Below, piece by piece: positions 1-6,376 of a stretch of DNA of 6,562 nt. The stretch lies in NCBI GenBank assembly GCA_026706395.1, contig JAPOYU010000129.1, positions 1-6,562 of the forward strand, written 5' to 3'. Positions within the stretch are counted from its first letter, which is position 1. The number at the start of each line of letters is the position of its first letter. A program made the position numbers and the translations under genes. The notes below the pieces were generated by a model. It was not told the DNA's origin. It saw only the letters and a program-made list of their open reading frames with translations, and ran no database searches. Origin of the DNA: Chloroflexota bacterium (lineage in GTDB: Bacteria; Chloroflexota; Anaerolineae; Aggregatilineales; Phototrophicaceae).

Positions 1-31
1 TTGCTACAAATATACCCAGTTCGCTTCACAG

Positions 32-59
32 AAGGGGGCTTTCCTGAAGGAAACCCCTT
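32..59 (-). terminator. Possible terminator hairpin downstream of the sulfatase
   Basis: AAGGGG (32-37) pairs with CCCCTT (54-59), and TTTCC (40-44) pairs with GGAAA (49-53), around a TGAA loop, with a 2-nt bulge at 38-39. This gives an 11-bp interrupted stem, 87 nt beyond the sulfatase stop at 147. No U-run follows on the minus strand, so intrinsic termination would be weak. The rest of 1-146 shows no recognisable gene. Confidence 0.4.
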
Positions 60-146
60 GTCTAATCTAACAGGTGACTGCCCCGATACGCGGACTGGTC
101 GCAGCCCGCGCCTGGATCGAATCTTGCTTGACTTTGTTTGAACTTG

Positions 147-1553
147 TCAAAACCAGGTGACCTGCTTCGGGCCAATATCGGTCGCTAATGCAAGTGCGTC
201 AAAGCTGAGTTGCATTAGCCTGACTTTTGTCTCAGTCAAGGCCGGTTCCTCCCACAAATTGTTAAATTCGTCCGGGTCAGTTTCCAGGTCGAAGAGTTCG
301 CCAAGACCGTGCCCATGATAGACGACCAGCTTATAGCGCTCGTCACGGATCATTGTCGCGAAGGTCCCCTTATAGTTATCCCTCATGCCCGGGTTGATGG
401 CGCGGTAGTATTCGCAGCGTACAAAATCTCGATGATGATCTTGCGCCTCGTCGTCGACGAGAAGATTGCGCAAAGTCATGCCTTGCATGCGCTCGGGTAT
501 TGGCAAACCCGCCAAGTCAAGCAGCGTAGGCGCGATATCCAGCAGCTCCACCAGGGATTGTCGCCTTGTACCTTCGAGCACACGACCTGGCCAAGATATT
601 ATGAGCGGGACCCGCGCCAAGCCTTCATAAAACCGGCAGCCCTTCAGCAACAGGCCGTGGTCGCCGAGCGCCTCGCCATGATCGCTCATGAAGATGACGA
701 TCGTACTGTCGCGCTGGCCTGTGCGTTCCAATGCATCGAGCATCCTTCCGACGTTATCATCAATGAGTTCGATCATGGCGTAATACGCTGCCTGAATCCA
801 CTTGGCGTTGAATTCTTCGGGCCGGCGCGCCGGATGCTGGAAGTCGATCACACTTAGTTTCGCTTGCGCCGCCAAGTCAGAATCACGGAATTTCGGACCG
901 GACAGGGATACCACATCAAAGCGGTCCAAGTATTGCTGTGGCGGATCAAAGGGCTCGTGGGGATCAAAGATATTGACGCTCATTAGCCAGGGCTTGCCGC
1001 CGTGGTCAGCTTCCATGAAGTCGATTGCGCGGTCGCTGCACCAGGTCGTCTGATGCAACTCAGGCGGGATAGCGTGTGGATTCTTGCGCATCTCGCCAAG
1101 GTCGTAACCCATTGATGCAAGCCAGTCGGCGTAGGCGTGCCCGGCCTCCCACTGATCTTCCGGGTCGTGGCTCCAGTGAAAGAGCCGATAGCCATCATGT
1201 TTCGGGCGCGGCTCAATGCGGCCGTAGGCGCCAGCCAAATGAAACTTGCCAGCCAGCGCGCAGTCGTAACCGGCATCCGCCAGCAGCGCCGTGACCAGGG
1301 GAGCGGCTTCCGCCCAATATTCGTTGCCGTTGCCGCAGGCATGAACGCTGCTGGGATACATACCGGTCAAGAAGCTGGCGCGGCTTGGCGTGCAGATCGG
1401 GCTTTGGCAGTAGGCGCGCTCGAAGGCGACGCCAGTTGCGACAAGCTTGTCAATATTCGGCGTGTTCAATTGCGTGTTGTTAAGGGCGCTTATCGTGTCG
1501 AAGCGCTGCTGATCGGTGCAGATCCAAAGAATATTAGGCGGATTCGTATTCAT
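147..1553 (-). CDS. Sulfatase family hydrolase (formylglycine-dependent), cytoplasmic
   Basis: Predicted type I sulfatase of 468 aa, hydrolysing a sulfate ester. The signature S-P-I-C-T-P-S-R-A-S puts the cysteine converted to formylglycine at residue 54, with Arg58. Metal-site candidates are Asp14 (in T-D-Q-Q-R) and Asp290-His291 (in S-D-H-G-E). The Asp-His pair resembles choline and iduronate-2-sulfatases rather than the Asp-Asn of classical arylsulfatases. Lys103 and His105 (G-K-F-H), His199 (D-P-H-E-P-F) and Lys304 fit sulfate-binding positions. The usual C-terminal motif G-E-L-F-D-L-E-T-D-P-D-E is near 417-429, so the protein looks full length. There is no signal peptide: the N-terminus runs straight into the first beta strand (N-I-L-W-I-C). 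The ATG has an AGGAAA Shine-Dalgarno sequence 4 nt upstream. It is the last gene of the minus-strand operon, 42 nt after the permease. The substrate is unknown; a sulfated sugar or small organosulfate taken in by the adjacent transporter is an inference. Phosphonate or phosphate monoester activity is less likely. Confidence 0.93.
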   Translation of the reverse strand: MNTNPPNILWICTDQQRFDTISALNNTQLNTPNIDKLVATGVAFERAYCQSPICTPSRASFLTGMYPSSVHACGNGNEYWAEAAPLVTALLADAGYDCALAGKFHLAGAYGRIEPRPKHDGYRLFHWSHDPEDQWEAGHAYADWLASMGYDLGEMRKNPHAIPPELHQTTWCSDRAIDFMEADHGGKPWLMSVNIFDPHEPFDPPQQYLDRFDVVSLSGPKFRDSDLAAQAKLSVIDFQHPARRPEEFNAKWIQAAYYAMIELIDDNVGRMLDALERTGQRDSTIVIFMSDHGEALGDHGLLLKGCRFYEGLARVPLIISWPGRVLEGTRRQSLVELLDIAPTLLDLAGLPIPERMQGMTLRNLLVDDEAQDHHRDFVRCEYYRAINPGMRDNYKGTFATMIRDERYKLVVYHGHGLGELFDLETDPDEFNNLWEEPALTETKVRLMQLSFDALALATDIGPKQVTWF

Positions 1554-1557
1554 GACA

Positions 1558-1563
1558 TTTCCT
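1558..1563 (-). promoter_or_regulatory. Shine-Dalgarno site of the sulfatase gene
   Basis: AGGAAA on the minus strand, 4 nt before the ATG at 1553. It lies in the 42-nt gap after the permease stop, where no promoter or terminator is apparent, so the sulfatase is probably translated from the same message as the transporter genes. Confidence 0.65.
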
Positions 1564-1595
1564 GTTACTAGCTAGATACTTTGTCGCAAATTTCC

Positions 1596-2423
1596 TCAGC
1601 CCTTAACGGCGCCCGCGGTTAAGCCAGTAATCATATAACGCTGAATTAGAAATCCAAACACGACAACGGGCAGCATGATGACGACGGCGGCCGCCGAAAT
1701 CTTGCCCCATTCGTAGCCTTCGTAACCCATGTAGTGCGTGATGATAACGGGCAGGGTCACCGTCTTTTTGCGTGTGATGACCAGGGCGAACAGAAACTCG
1801 TTCCAGGCGAAAATGAAGGCGACGATCCCGGAAGCGATTATGCCGATGCGAACCAGCGGCAGTTCTATCAGATAGAGAATCTGCCACAAACTGGCGCCGT
1901 CAATCATGCCGGCCTCGCGCAATTCGAGCGGCACTGCGCCCCAAACCGGCGTCAGCGTCCATATAATCAGCGGTACGCAGAAAATGAGATAGATGATGAT
2001 CAGGCCGATATGCGTATCAAGCAGGTCGATCCGAGAATAGAAGACGAAGTAGGGCAGCAAGTAAATCATCCCCGGCACCATGCGGATGAGGAGGATGGTC
2101 AATAGCGAATTTCGCCGCGCCCGGCCCCGCATAATTGTAATGGCGAAGGTCGCCGGTATCGCGAAAAGCATCGCAAGCCCGACGGACCCGGTCGCGATTA
2201 TGACGCTGTTGGCGAAGGCCAGACGAAACTCCGGATCCTGGAAGATGGCGCTGAAATGCTCAAACGTGGGCTCAAAAATGAACAGCGGCGGATAGGCAAA
2301 GGCATCCAAGGCGTTCTTGAGCGCGAGCAGCAGTAGCCATAGAAGCGGAACGAGGATCGCCAGCCCATAAATGATACCGACTGCGTAAAGGCCAAACGTT
2401 GTTACTTTCGATCGGCGTTGCAT
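1596..2423 (-). CDS. Carbohydrate-type ABC transporter permease, MalG-like
   Basis: Inner-membrane permease of 275 aa, the normal length for MalG/UgpE-type subunits. About six hydrophobic segments are visible, near residues 11-35, 68-98, 107-129, 138-160, 193-217 and 243-262. The cytoplasmic EAA loop that docks on the ATPase is at about 167-189 (L-R-E-A-G-M-I-D-G-A, then E-L-P-L), typical of the CUT1 sugar-importer family. The C-terminus (G-L-T-A-G-A-V-K-G) is also characteristic of MalG-like proteins. The ATG lies only 3 nt after the stop of the other permease gene, and no strong Shine-Dalgarno sequence is seen, so translational coupling is likely. It would form the heterodimeric channel with the 2427-3314 product. 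The ligand cannot be read from the sequence. Confidence 0.95.
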   Translation of the reverse strand: MQRRSKVTTFGLYAVGIIYGLAILVPLLWLLLLALKNALDAFAYPPLFIFEPTFEHFSAIFQDPEFRLAFANSVIIATGSVGLAMLFAIPATFAITIMRGRARRNSLLTILLIRMVPGMIYLLPYFVFYSRIDLLDTHIGLIIIYLIFCVPLIIWTLTPVWGAVPLELREAGMIDGASLWQILYLIELPLVRIGIIASGIVAFIFAWNEFLFALVITRKKTVTLPVIITHYMGYEGYEWGKISAAAVVIMLPVVVFGFLIQRYMITGLTAGAVKG

Positions 2424-2426
2424 GAG

Positions 2427-3314
2427 CTAGGAATCCACTTGGAAATTGCGCAGCAGGAAACGCGTCATCGGTCCAATGATCAGCAGCAGCATAAAGAAGA
2501 AAACGACGATTATCGCCGAAGCGTAACCGACTTTGAGATAGCTGAATCCGCTAACGTAGGCGTAAAAGTTGACGGTTTCGGTCGCCGCGGCTGGCCCGCC
2601 GGCGGTCACAATATAGATGATCGGGAAAATACCCAGCGCCTCCATCGTGCGCAGGATGCCGATAAACGTAAACGTCGGCTTCAGCAATGGCAGAGTCACG
2701 TGCCTGACGGATTGGACCCAGGTTGCGCCATCAATCACCGCTGCTTCGTATAGCTCATCGGGGAAGGACTGCATCGCGGCCAAAAACATAAGCGCGACAA
2801 AGGGCGTCCAGCCCCAAACGGCAACGATGATGATCGCCGCAAGCGCCCAATTGGCATCGGTCAACCAACTAGGACCATCAATCCCCACAAGGCTCAAGAA
2901 GTGATTGACGCTGCCCAACTTGGGCGTGAACATGACGCGCCAGGTCAAGCCGGTCACGATGGGCGGAATCACCATCGGCGCCACCAGGACATAGCGCAAC
3001 CATCTCATGCCGGGCAGCCATTCGTTCATGATGACGGCGACAATGAAACCGAGAATCAGTTGTAGGACAACCGGCGCGACGATGAAAAGCGCGCTCACCG
3101 GAATGCTCTGCAGAAATCGCGCATCGTCCAGCAGCCGGCTGTAGTTGCGCAAGCCGATGAATCGTTCCGGTCTCGGGCTGGCGAAAGAGAGGGACGATGT
3201 ACTCAAATACAGCGTGAATAGCACGGGCAGCACGGTAAGCAGAAGCAACACGATGATCGACGGCGAGAGATATTTGAAATATGCCCGTTGCGGTATCGGT
3301 TCATACGCTGCCAT
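2427..3314 (-). CDS. Carbohydrate-type ABC transporter permease, MalF/UgpA-like
   Basis: Inner-membrane permease of 295 aa, the usual size for UgpA/LacF-type subunits and without the large periplasmic insertion of E. coli MalF. It has a short cytoplasmic N-terminus, then hydrophobic segments near 16-38, 73-97, 107-129, 157-180, 212-236 and 264-288. The EAA loop at about 187-210 (E-L-Y-E-A-A-V-I-D-G-A, then T-L-P-L-L-K-P) marks it as a CUT1-type importer subunit. The ATG at 3314 has an AAGAGG Shine-Dalgarno sequence 6 nt upstream (complement of 3321-3326). It follows the binding-protein gene after a 146-nt gap that holds a strong hairpin, and it directly precedes its partner permease. No ATPase gene is present in the window. 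Confidence 0.95.
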   Translation of the reverse strand: MAAYEPIPQRAYFKYLSPSIIVLLLLTVLPVLFTLYLSTSSLSFASPRPERFIGLRNYSRLLDDARFLQSIPVSALFIVAPVVLQLILGFIVAVIMNEWLPGMRWLRYVLVAPMVIPPIVTGLTWRVMFTPKLGSVNHFLSLVGIDGPSWLTDANWALAAIIIVAVWGWTPFVALMFLAAMQSFPDELYEAAVIDGATWVQSVRHVTLPLLKPTFTFIGILRTMEALGIFPIIYIVTAGGPAAATETVNFYAYVSGFSYLKVGYASAIIVVFFFMLLLIIGPMTRFLLRNFQVDS

Positions 3315-3367
3315 GCCGCGCCTCTTGACCCTTGCTTCGTTTCAGTTGAAGATGTCTTTAAGGGAAT

Positions 3368-3391
3368 CCAGGAAAACCTGGCGATAACGCC
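3368..3391 (-). other. Two small overlapping stem-loops in the same gap
   Basis: CCAGG-AAAA-CCTGG (3368-3381) and GGCG-ATAA-CGCC (3380-3391) are perfect short inverted repeats that share two bases, so in RNA only one can form fully at a time. They lie downstream of the 15-bp hairpin in the permease leader. Stems of 4-5 bp are common by chance, so a role is uncertain. Confidence 0.3.
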
Positions 3392-3406
3392 GAAAACAGT
3401 AAGACG

Positions 3407-3445
3407 GATGGCTCCCGAGTTACTTTATTCAACCCGAGAGCCATC
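3407..3445 (-). other. 15-bp stem-loop between binding-protein and permease genes
   Basis: Arms 3407-3421 and 3431-3445 pair around a 9-nt loop. As minus-strand RNA the stem is GAUGGCUCUCGGGUU with AACUCGGGAGCCAUC: 13 Watson-Crick pairs plus two G-U pairs. Read on the plus strand those two positions become C-A mismatches, so pairing is best in the direction of the operon. It begins 15 nt after the binding-protein stop. No solid U-run follows (CGUCUUACUGUUUUC), so it is more likely a leaky terminator or an RNA-stabilising or processing hairpin than a full stop. Hairpins at this place often let a binding protein be made in excess over its permeases. Confidence 0.75.
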
Positions 3446-3460
3446 ATCGGGATTACCGTT

Positions 3461-4786
3461 TTATGGCAGGTATCCCTCGTCTTCGAGCATCTGCGTGATC
3501 AGCTCGTTGGCGTGGTTAAGTGCGTCTTCCGGCGTCCGCGCCCCGATTTCAGCCTCTTGCACCGCTTGGCCCAAGATATCACCCATCAGGGGCCAGCCAG
3601 CGAAGGCCGGGTAATAGTCAGCCGGCGCGGCCGCCAAGCTATCCTGAAAAGCCTTAAGGAAGGAGCCGGCGCCGAAATCGTAGTCGTATTTTGCGATAAA
3701 GTCCGGATCTTCCCAAAGGCTGTCTCGCGTCACCGCAATCTGTGGCAGCGCCAAGGAGATTTTCTTCATCGTGTCGAAGCTAAGCGCCCACTCGACGAAG
3801 GTGTAGGCTGCTTCTTGATGCGCTGAATCGGCGGTTACGCAAATCCCATGCGCCGCAAATGACGGTTTGGGACCGGCGGCGCCGCCGGGCACGACAGCGA
3901 AACCGAGATTGCCCGACACTTTCGACTCCTCCGGATCCAAGATGCGTCCCGCTAGTGGCGCACCCTCCATGACCATCACCACTGTGCCCTGCTGCATCGC
4001 GCGCGTGACATCAGGGTATTGATAAGCGGCGACGCCCTCAGGCCCGTAATTGTTCTTCAGCGTAACGAAGTTAGTGAGCGCCCGAATGGCTTCCGGCGAA
4101 TTGACAGTAGGCGTCAAATCATTTGGGAAGTCGACGAAAAACTTGGCGCCTTCGCCGTGGAAGAAAGAATTGAAGTGCCAGATGTTGCCATGCGCGGCCG
4201 GCGGATTCCCTCTTAGGGCGATTAAGGGCACCTCATCGGTGTGCAGCAGCGGGGCAATTTCCAGCAGTTCGTCATAGGTTGTCGGTGGACTTTCGATACC
4301 GGCCGCTTCGAAAATGTCGATCTGATAGTACATAATGATCGTCGCCGCAAAGAAGGGCAGGCACTGCTGAACGCCGTCCCATGCCATCGCGTTCATTGTC
4401 GAAGCAATTAGGTCGTCGTGTTCCAGCGCCTCGGGGTCGGAAACATCAGTACCCCAGAAGGTTTCAACCGGCGTCACCCAGCCGTTCTCGGCGTAGAGCG
4501 GAATATTGCCGCTTTGAATGCCAACCACGTCATAGTTGCCCGCGCCACTCGCCAATTCAAGCTGCGTCTTGCGCACGGAACCTTCTTCGTCCAGCAGCTC
4601 GAATTCAACGCTGATGCCGGTCAGCTCTTCAAATTCCGGTTCGAGCTCCTTAAGACCGTTGGTAAAGGCGGTGGCCAAGTAAAGAAAGTTCAGGCTTGTC
4701 CCTTCGTAAGGTTTGTCATCGCTCTGGCTCATGACAGGGATTACGAGCAGCGTACAAAGAAGTAGGGCTAGTATTCTGTAAATCAT
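3461..4786 (-). CDS. Extracellular solute-binding protein, sugar-type (family 1)
   Basis: Substrate-binding component of the ABC importer, 441 aa, as usual for family 1 (MalE/UgpB-like) binding proteins. The N-terminus M-I-Y-R-I-L-A-L-L-L-C is a signal peptide: one positive charge, a hydrophobic core to about residue 18, and a likely signal peptidase I cut after V-M-S (residue 20). Cys11 lies inside the hydrophobic core with leucines at -1 to -3, so it is not a good lipobox; the protein is probably soluble in the periplasm or envelope space. The mature part shows the expected start (S-L-N-F-L-Y-L-A-T, then L-E-P-E-F-E-E-L-T-G-I), the region S-G-A-G-N-Y-D-V-V, and a late A-A-Y-T-F-V-E-W-A segment. 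The ATG has a strong AAGGAG 7 nt upstream. First gene of the minus-strand operon. The ligand is probably a saccharide or polyol derivative; a sulfated ligand is inferred from the sulfatase. Confidence 0.95.
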   Translation of the reverse strand: MIYRILALLLCTLLVIPVMSQSDDKPYEGTSLNFLYLATAFTNGLKELEPEFEELTGISVEFELLDEEGSVRKTQLELASGAGNYDVVGIQSGNIPLYAENGWVTPVETFWGTDVSDPEALEHDDLIASTMNAMAWDGVQQCLPFFAATIIMYYQIDIFEAAGIESPPTTYDELLEIAPLLHTDEVPLIALRGNPPAAHGNIWHFNSFFHGEGAKFFVDFPNDLTPTVNSPEAIRALTNFVTLKNNYGPEGVAAYQYPDVTRAMQQGTVVMVMEGAPLAGRILDPEESKVSGNLGFAVVPGGAAGPKPSFAAHGICVTADSAHQEAAYTFVEWALSFDTMKKISLALPQIAVTRDSLWEDPDFIAKYDYDFGAGSFLKAFQDSLAAAPADYYPAFAGWPLMGDILGQAVQEAEIGARTPEDALNHANELITQMLEDEGYLP

Positions 4787-4793
4787 GATATTG

Positions 4794-4799
4794 CTCCTT
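4794..4799 (-). promoter_or_regulatory. Shine-Dalgarno site of the binding-protein gene
   Basis: AAGGAG on the minus strand, 7 nt before the ATG at 4786. It fixes the binding-protein start and is the strongest ribosome site among the five main genes, in keeping with the high expression such proteins need. Confidence 0.8.
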
Positions 4800-4927
4800 A
4801 TCGCAAGAACTTGTCTGACAGTATAGATTGCCCAACTCGCCTCCTTTCTATCAGCTTAATATTCGACATTCGGCAATGATTGCGCTTTAACGCGAATGCG
4901 AGCTGGGGTGGGGAAAATTTGGCGGAA

Positions 4928-4957
4928 TTGACAGGCGATACTGTACGGAACTATAGC
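4928..4957 (+). promoter_or_regulatory. Candidate sigma70-type promoter for the dioxygenase gene
   Basis: TTGACA at 4928-4933 matches the -35 consensus exactly and is followed after 18 nt by TATAGC at 4952-4957 (4 of 6 to TATAAT; read as CTATAG, the spacer is 17). Transcription would begin near 4964, leaving a leader of about 225 nt before the ATG at 5189. This also argues against translation from the ATG at 4880. Prediction from sequence only. Confidence 0.5.
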
Positions 4958-4979
4958 GTAACACCATATAGTTTGTCAA
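4950..4979 (-). promoter_or_regulatory. Candidate sigma70-type promoter for the transporter-sulfatase operon
   Basis: On the minus strand, TTGACA (complement of 4974-4979) is followed after 18 nt by TATAGT (complement of 4950-4955), 6 of 6 and 5 of 6 to consensus. Transcription would start near 4943, giving a leader of about 157 nt before the binding-protein ATG at 4786. It shares its -10 with the plus-strand promoter, so one polymerase would exclude the other. A promoter closer to the gene cannot be ruled out: TATACT occurs nearer the ATG but without a convincing -35. Confidence 0.5.
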
Positions 4980-5109
4980 AGTCGCCAGGCATAATCTCGC
5001 AGCACTTGAGGCGCCTCGCGCGCCAAACTGCTCCGACTCTCGCGCCTAAAATGCAGAGCCTTCGCCAAGATGAGCGGGCATGTGGTAAAGTTCTAGTAGG
5101 CAAGCGTTT

Positions 5110-5124
5110 TCGATCGTGGATCGA
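5110..5124. repeat. Short inverted repeat in the dioxygenase leader
   Basis: TCGATC and GATCGA form perfect 6-bp arms around GTG, about 65 bp before the dioxygenase ATG and downstream of its predicted start of transcription. It could be a repressor site or a small RNA hairpin; with arms this short, chance is a fair alternative. Confidence 0.3.
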
Positions 5125-5188
5125 TTTCACCAATCGCAAGCTTAGAATAAATGAACTTCAACACCTTGGTCTGGCAAGAGAGAGAATT

Positions 5189-6235
5189 ATGTCTGACGAA
5201 ATCAAAGAACTGCGTGTTTCAAACGACGCCCAGAACGATCCCGACGAACTGCAGCGGCGAATCGCCGATGACGGTTACCTGTTTTTCAAGCGACTGATTG
5301 ATCCTCAACGCATGCGGGAGTTGCGCCGCGAAATGATGGGTGCGCTGCAGCGTGTCGGATGGCTGGTGGCTGGCACGAACCCGATGGATGGCATCGCCGA
5401 TATCAATATGCGTTTCACCGAAGGCGACAACGAATACAGCGCCGGCTATTCCGAAGTCTACCGGTTAGAAAACTTTCATCGCTCTGCCCACTGGCCCGAG
5501 TATGTGGAAATCGTCGAGAGAATGACGGGCGCGCCAATCATGCCGCATCCGCAAAAGGTCGCCCGCGTCTGGTTCCCCAAATACACCGAACACACCACGC
5601 CCAAGCATCAGGACTTCGTACACTTTCAAGGCAGTTTCGACAATATCACTTGCTGGGCGCCGATTGGCGATTGCCCGATTGAGCTGGGCGGCCTGGCGGT
5701 GATTCCGGAATCGCACAAGGTCAATCGTGTGCTCGATCATCACTTCTCGCTGGGCGCTGGCGCCCTGATCGTTGACGAAACTGAGCACGAAGAGATTACT
5801 CCGGTTTGGCATTCCACCGATTATGAAGCCGGCGACGCGCTCTTCTTCCCCATGCTGACGATCCATCAGGCGCTGCCGAACTATACCGCAGACAGGCTGC
5901 GACTCTCGCTGGACAATCGCTATATGATCGTGGGCGACAATGTCGCCGATCATATGCTGACGCCGCATAATCCCAGCCAACTCACCTGGGAAGACATCTA
6001 CCCGGACTGGCAGCACGACGATCTCAAATATTATTGGAAAGCCTACGACAATCCAGTTGTCGCGCAAGATATGAGCTACCGCGAAAAAGGCGTGTTGGAA
6101 GCGATAGAGCTGGCCAGAGCCGGCAATGAAGACGCCATTTTCGCTCTGCAGCGCAGCGCCAAGAACGAGCCGGACACCGTGGCTCCCGAAGTGCTCACCG
6201 TGCTGGATGAATTGGGCGTCGGGGTCGAGCACTGA
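5189..6235 (+). CDS. Phytanoyl-CoA dioxygenase (PhyH) family Fe(II)/2-oxoglutarate oxygenase
   Basis: Predicted non-heme iron oxygenase of 348 aa, using O2 and 2-oxoglutarate to hydroxylate an unidentified substrate. The iron facial triad is visible: His140 and Asp142 (K-H-Q-D-F-V-H-F) and His226 (L-T-I-H-Q-A-L-P-N). The 2-oxoglutarate arginine is probably Arg236 or Arg238 (D-R-L-R-L-S-L-D). The N-terminal D-D-G-Y-L-F-F-K-R-L-I motif (about 27-37) is typical of PhyH proteins. The family includes hydroxylases of small molecules, so the name does not imply phytanoyl-CoA as substrate. The start chosen is ATG 5189, preceded by purine-rich AAGAGAGAG. The same frame stays open to an ATG at 4880, but the added 103 residues resemble nothing in the family and would cover the promoter region. 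The gene diverges from the transporter-sulfatase operon, suggesting a shared pathway or inducer. No clear terminator follows. Confidence 0.92.
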   Translation: MSDEIKELRVSNDAQNDPDELQRRIADDGYLFFKRLIDPQRMRELRREMMGALQRVGWLVAGTNPMDGIADINMRFTEGDNEYSAGYSEVYRLENFHRSAHWPEYVEIVERMTGAPIMPHPQKVARVWFPKYTEHTTPKHQDFVHFQGSFDNITCWAPIGDCPIELGGLAVIPESHKVNRVLDHHFSLGAGALIVDETEHEEITPVWHSTDYEAGDALFFPMLTIHQALPNYTADRLRLSLDNRYMIVGDNVADHMLTPHNPSQLTWEDIYPDWQHDDLKYYWKAYDNPVVAQDMSYREKGVLEAIELARAGNEDAIFALQRSAKNEPDTVAPEVLTVLDELGVGVEH

Positions 6236-6320
6236 GCGCGGATTAACCCAAGATTAGGTTGAGCCTGCCCCGCTGTAGGCCGTTGCCTGCTCAAGAGTGC
6301 ATTCGTTAGTCGCGTAAGGG

Positions 6321-6338
6321 CGATCACTTACCGATCAC
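6321..6338. repeat. Tandem 7-bp direct repeat with 11-bp period
   Basis: CGATCAC occurs at 6321-6327 and again at 6332-6338, separated by TTAC. The 7-4-7 layout, one helical turn apart, is that of sites bound by OmpR/PhoB-type response regulators, but the bases do not match the known Pho box. Chance is possible. Confidence 0.3.
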
Positions 6339-6376
6339 GCTGTCGGAGGGCCACGCCTTTCTCGCGGCGCTTCCTA

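Larger units (their letters stand above)
4787..5188. promoter_or_regulatory. Divergent control region between binding-protein and dioxygenase genes
   Basis: This 402-nt stretch separates the two divergent units. From left to right it holds the binding-protein ribosome site, an unused strong Shine-Dalgarno-like AGGAGG on the minus strand (complement of 4840-4845), the overlapping promoter pair at 4928-4979, a perfect palindrome GAGGCGCCTC at 5008-5017, and an inverted repeat TCGATC-GTG-GATCGA at 5110-5124. The plus frame is open through most of it, but the encoded residues look non-protein-like. No regulator gene lies in the window, so the controlling protein is unknown. Confidence 0.6.

Noticed and set aside
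18..27. CAGTTCGCTT here and its reverse complement AAGCGAACTG at 6493-6502, as possible element ends
   Set aside because: A single 10-bp match at the two window ends, with no flanking repeat, transposase or target duplication, is compatible with chance.
309..857. Plus-strand open frame of 182 codons opposite the sulfatase
   Set aside because: It is antisense to a sulfatase gene with an intact signature, and there is no recognisable domain or gene context.
1137..1571. Plus-strand open frame of 144 codons over the 5' part of the sulfatase
   Set aside because: It overlaps the catalytic region of the real gene on the other strand and looks like shadow sequence.
4418..4765. Plus-strand open frame of 115 codons opposite the binding-protein N-terminus
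   Set aside because: It is antisense to the signal peptide and first domain of a clear binding protein, with no independent support.
4800..4850. TATACT on the minus strand as a nearer -10 for the binding-protein gene
   Set aside because: No acceptable -35 lies 16-18 nt upstream; the promoter at 4950-4979 fits the consensus much better.
5465..6232. Minus-strand open frame of 255 codons opposite the dioxygenase gene
   Set aside because: It lies wholly antisense to a PhyH gene with all active-site residues. Its translation resembles no family, and long antisense frames are common in GC-rich coding DNA.
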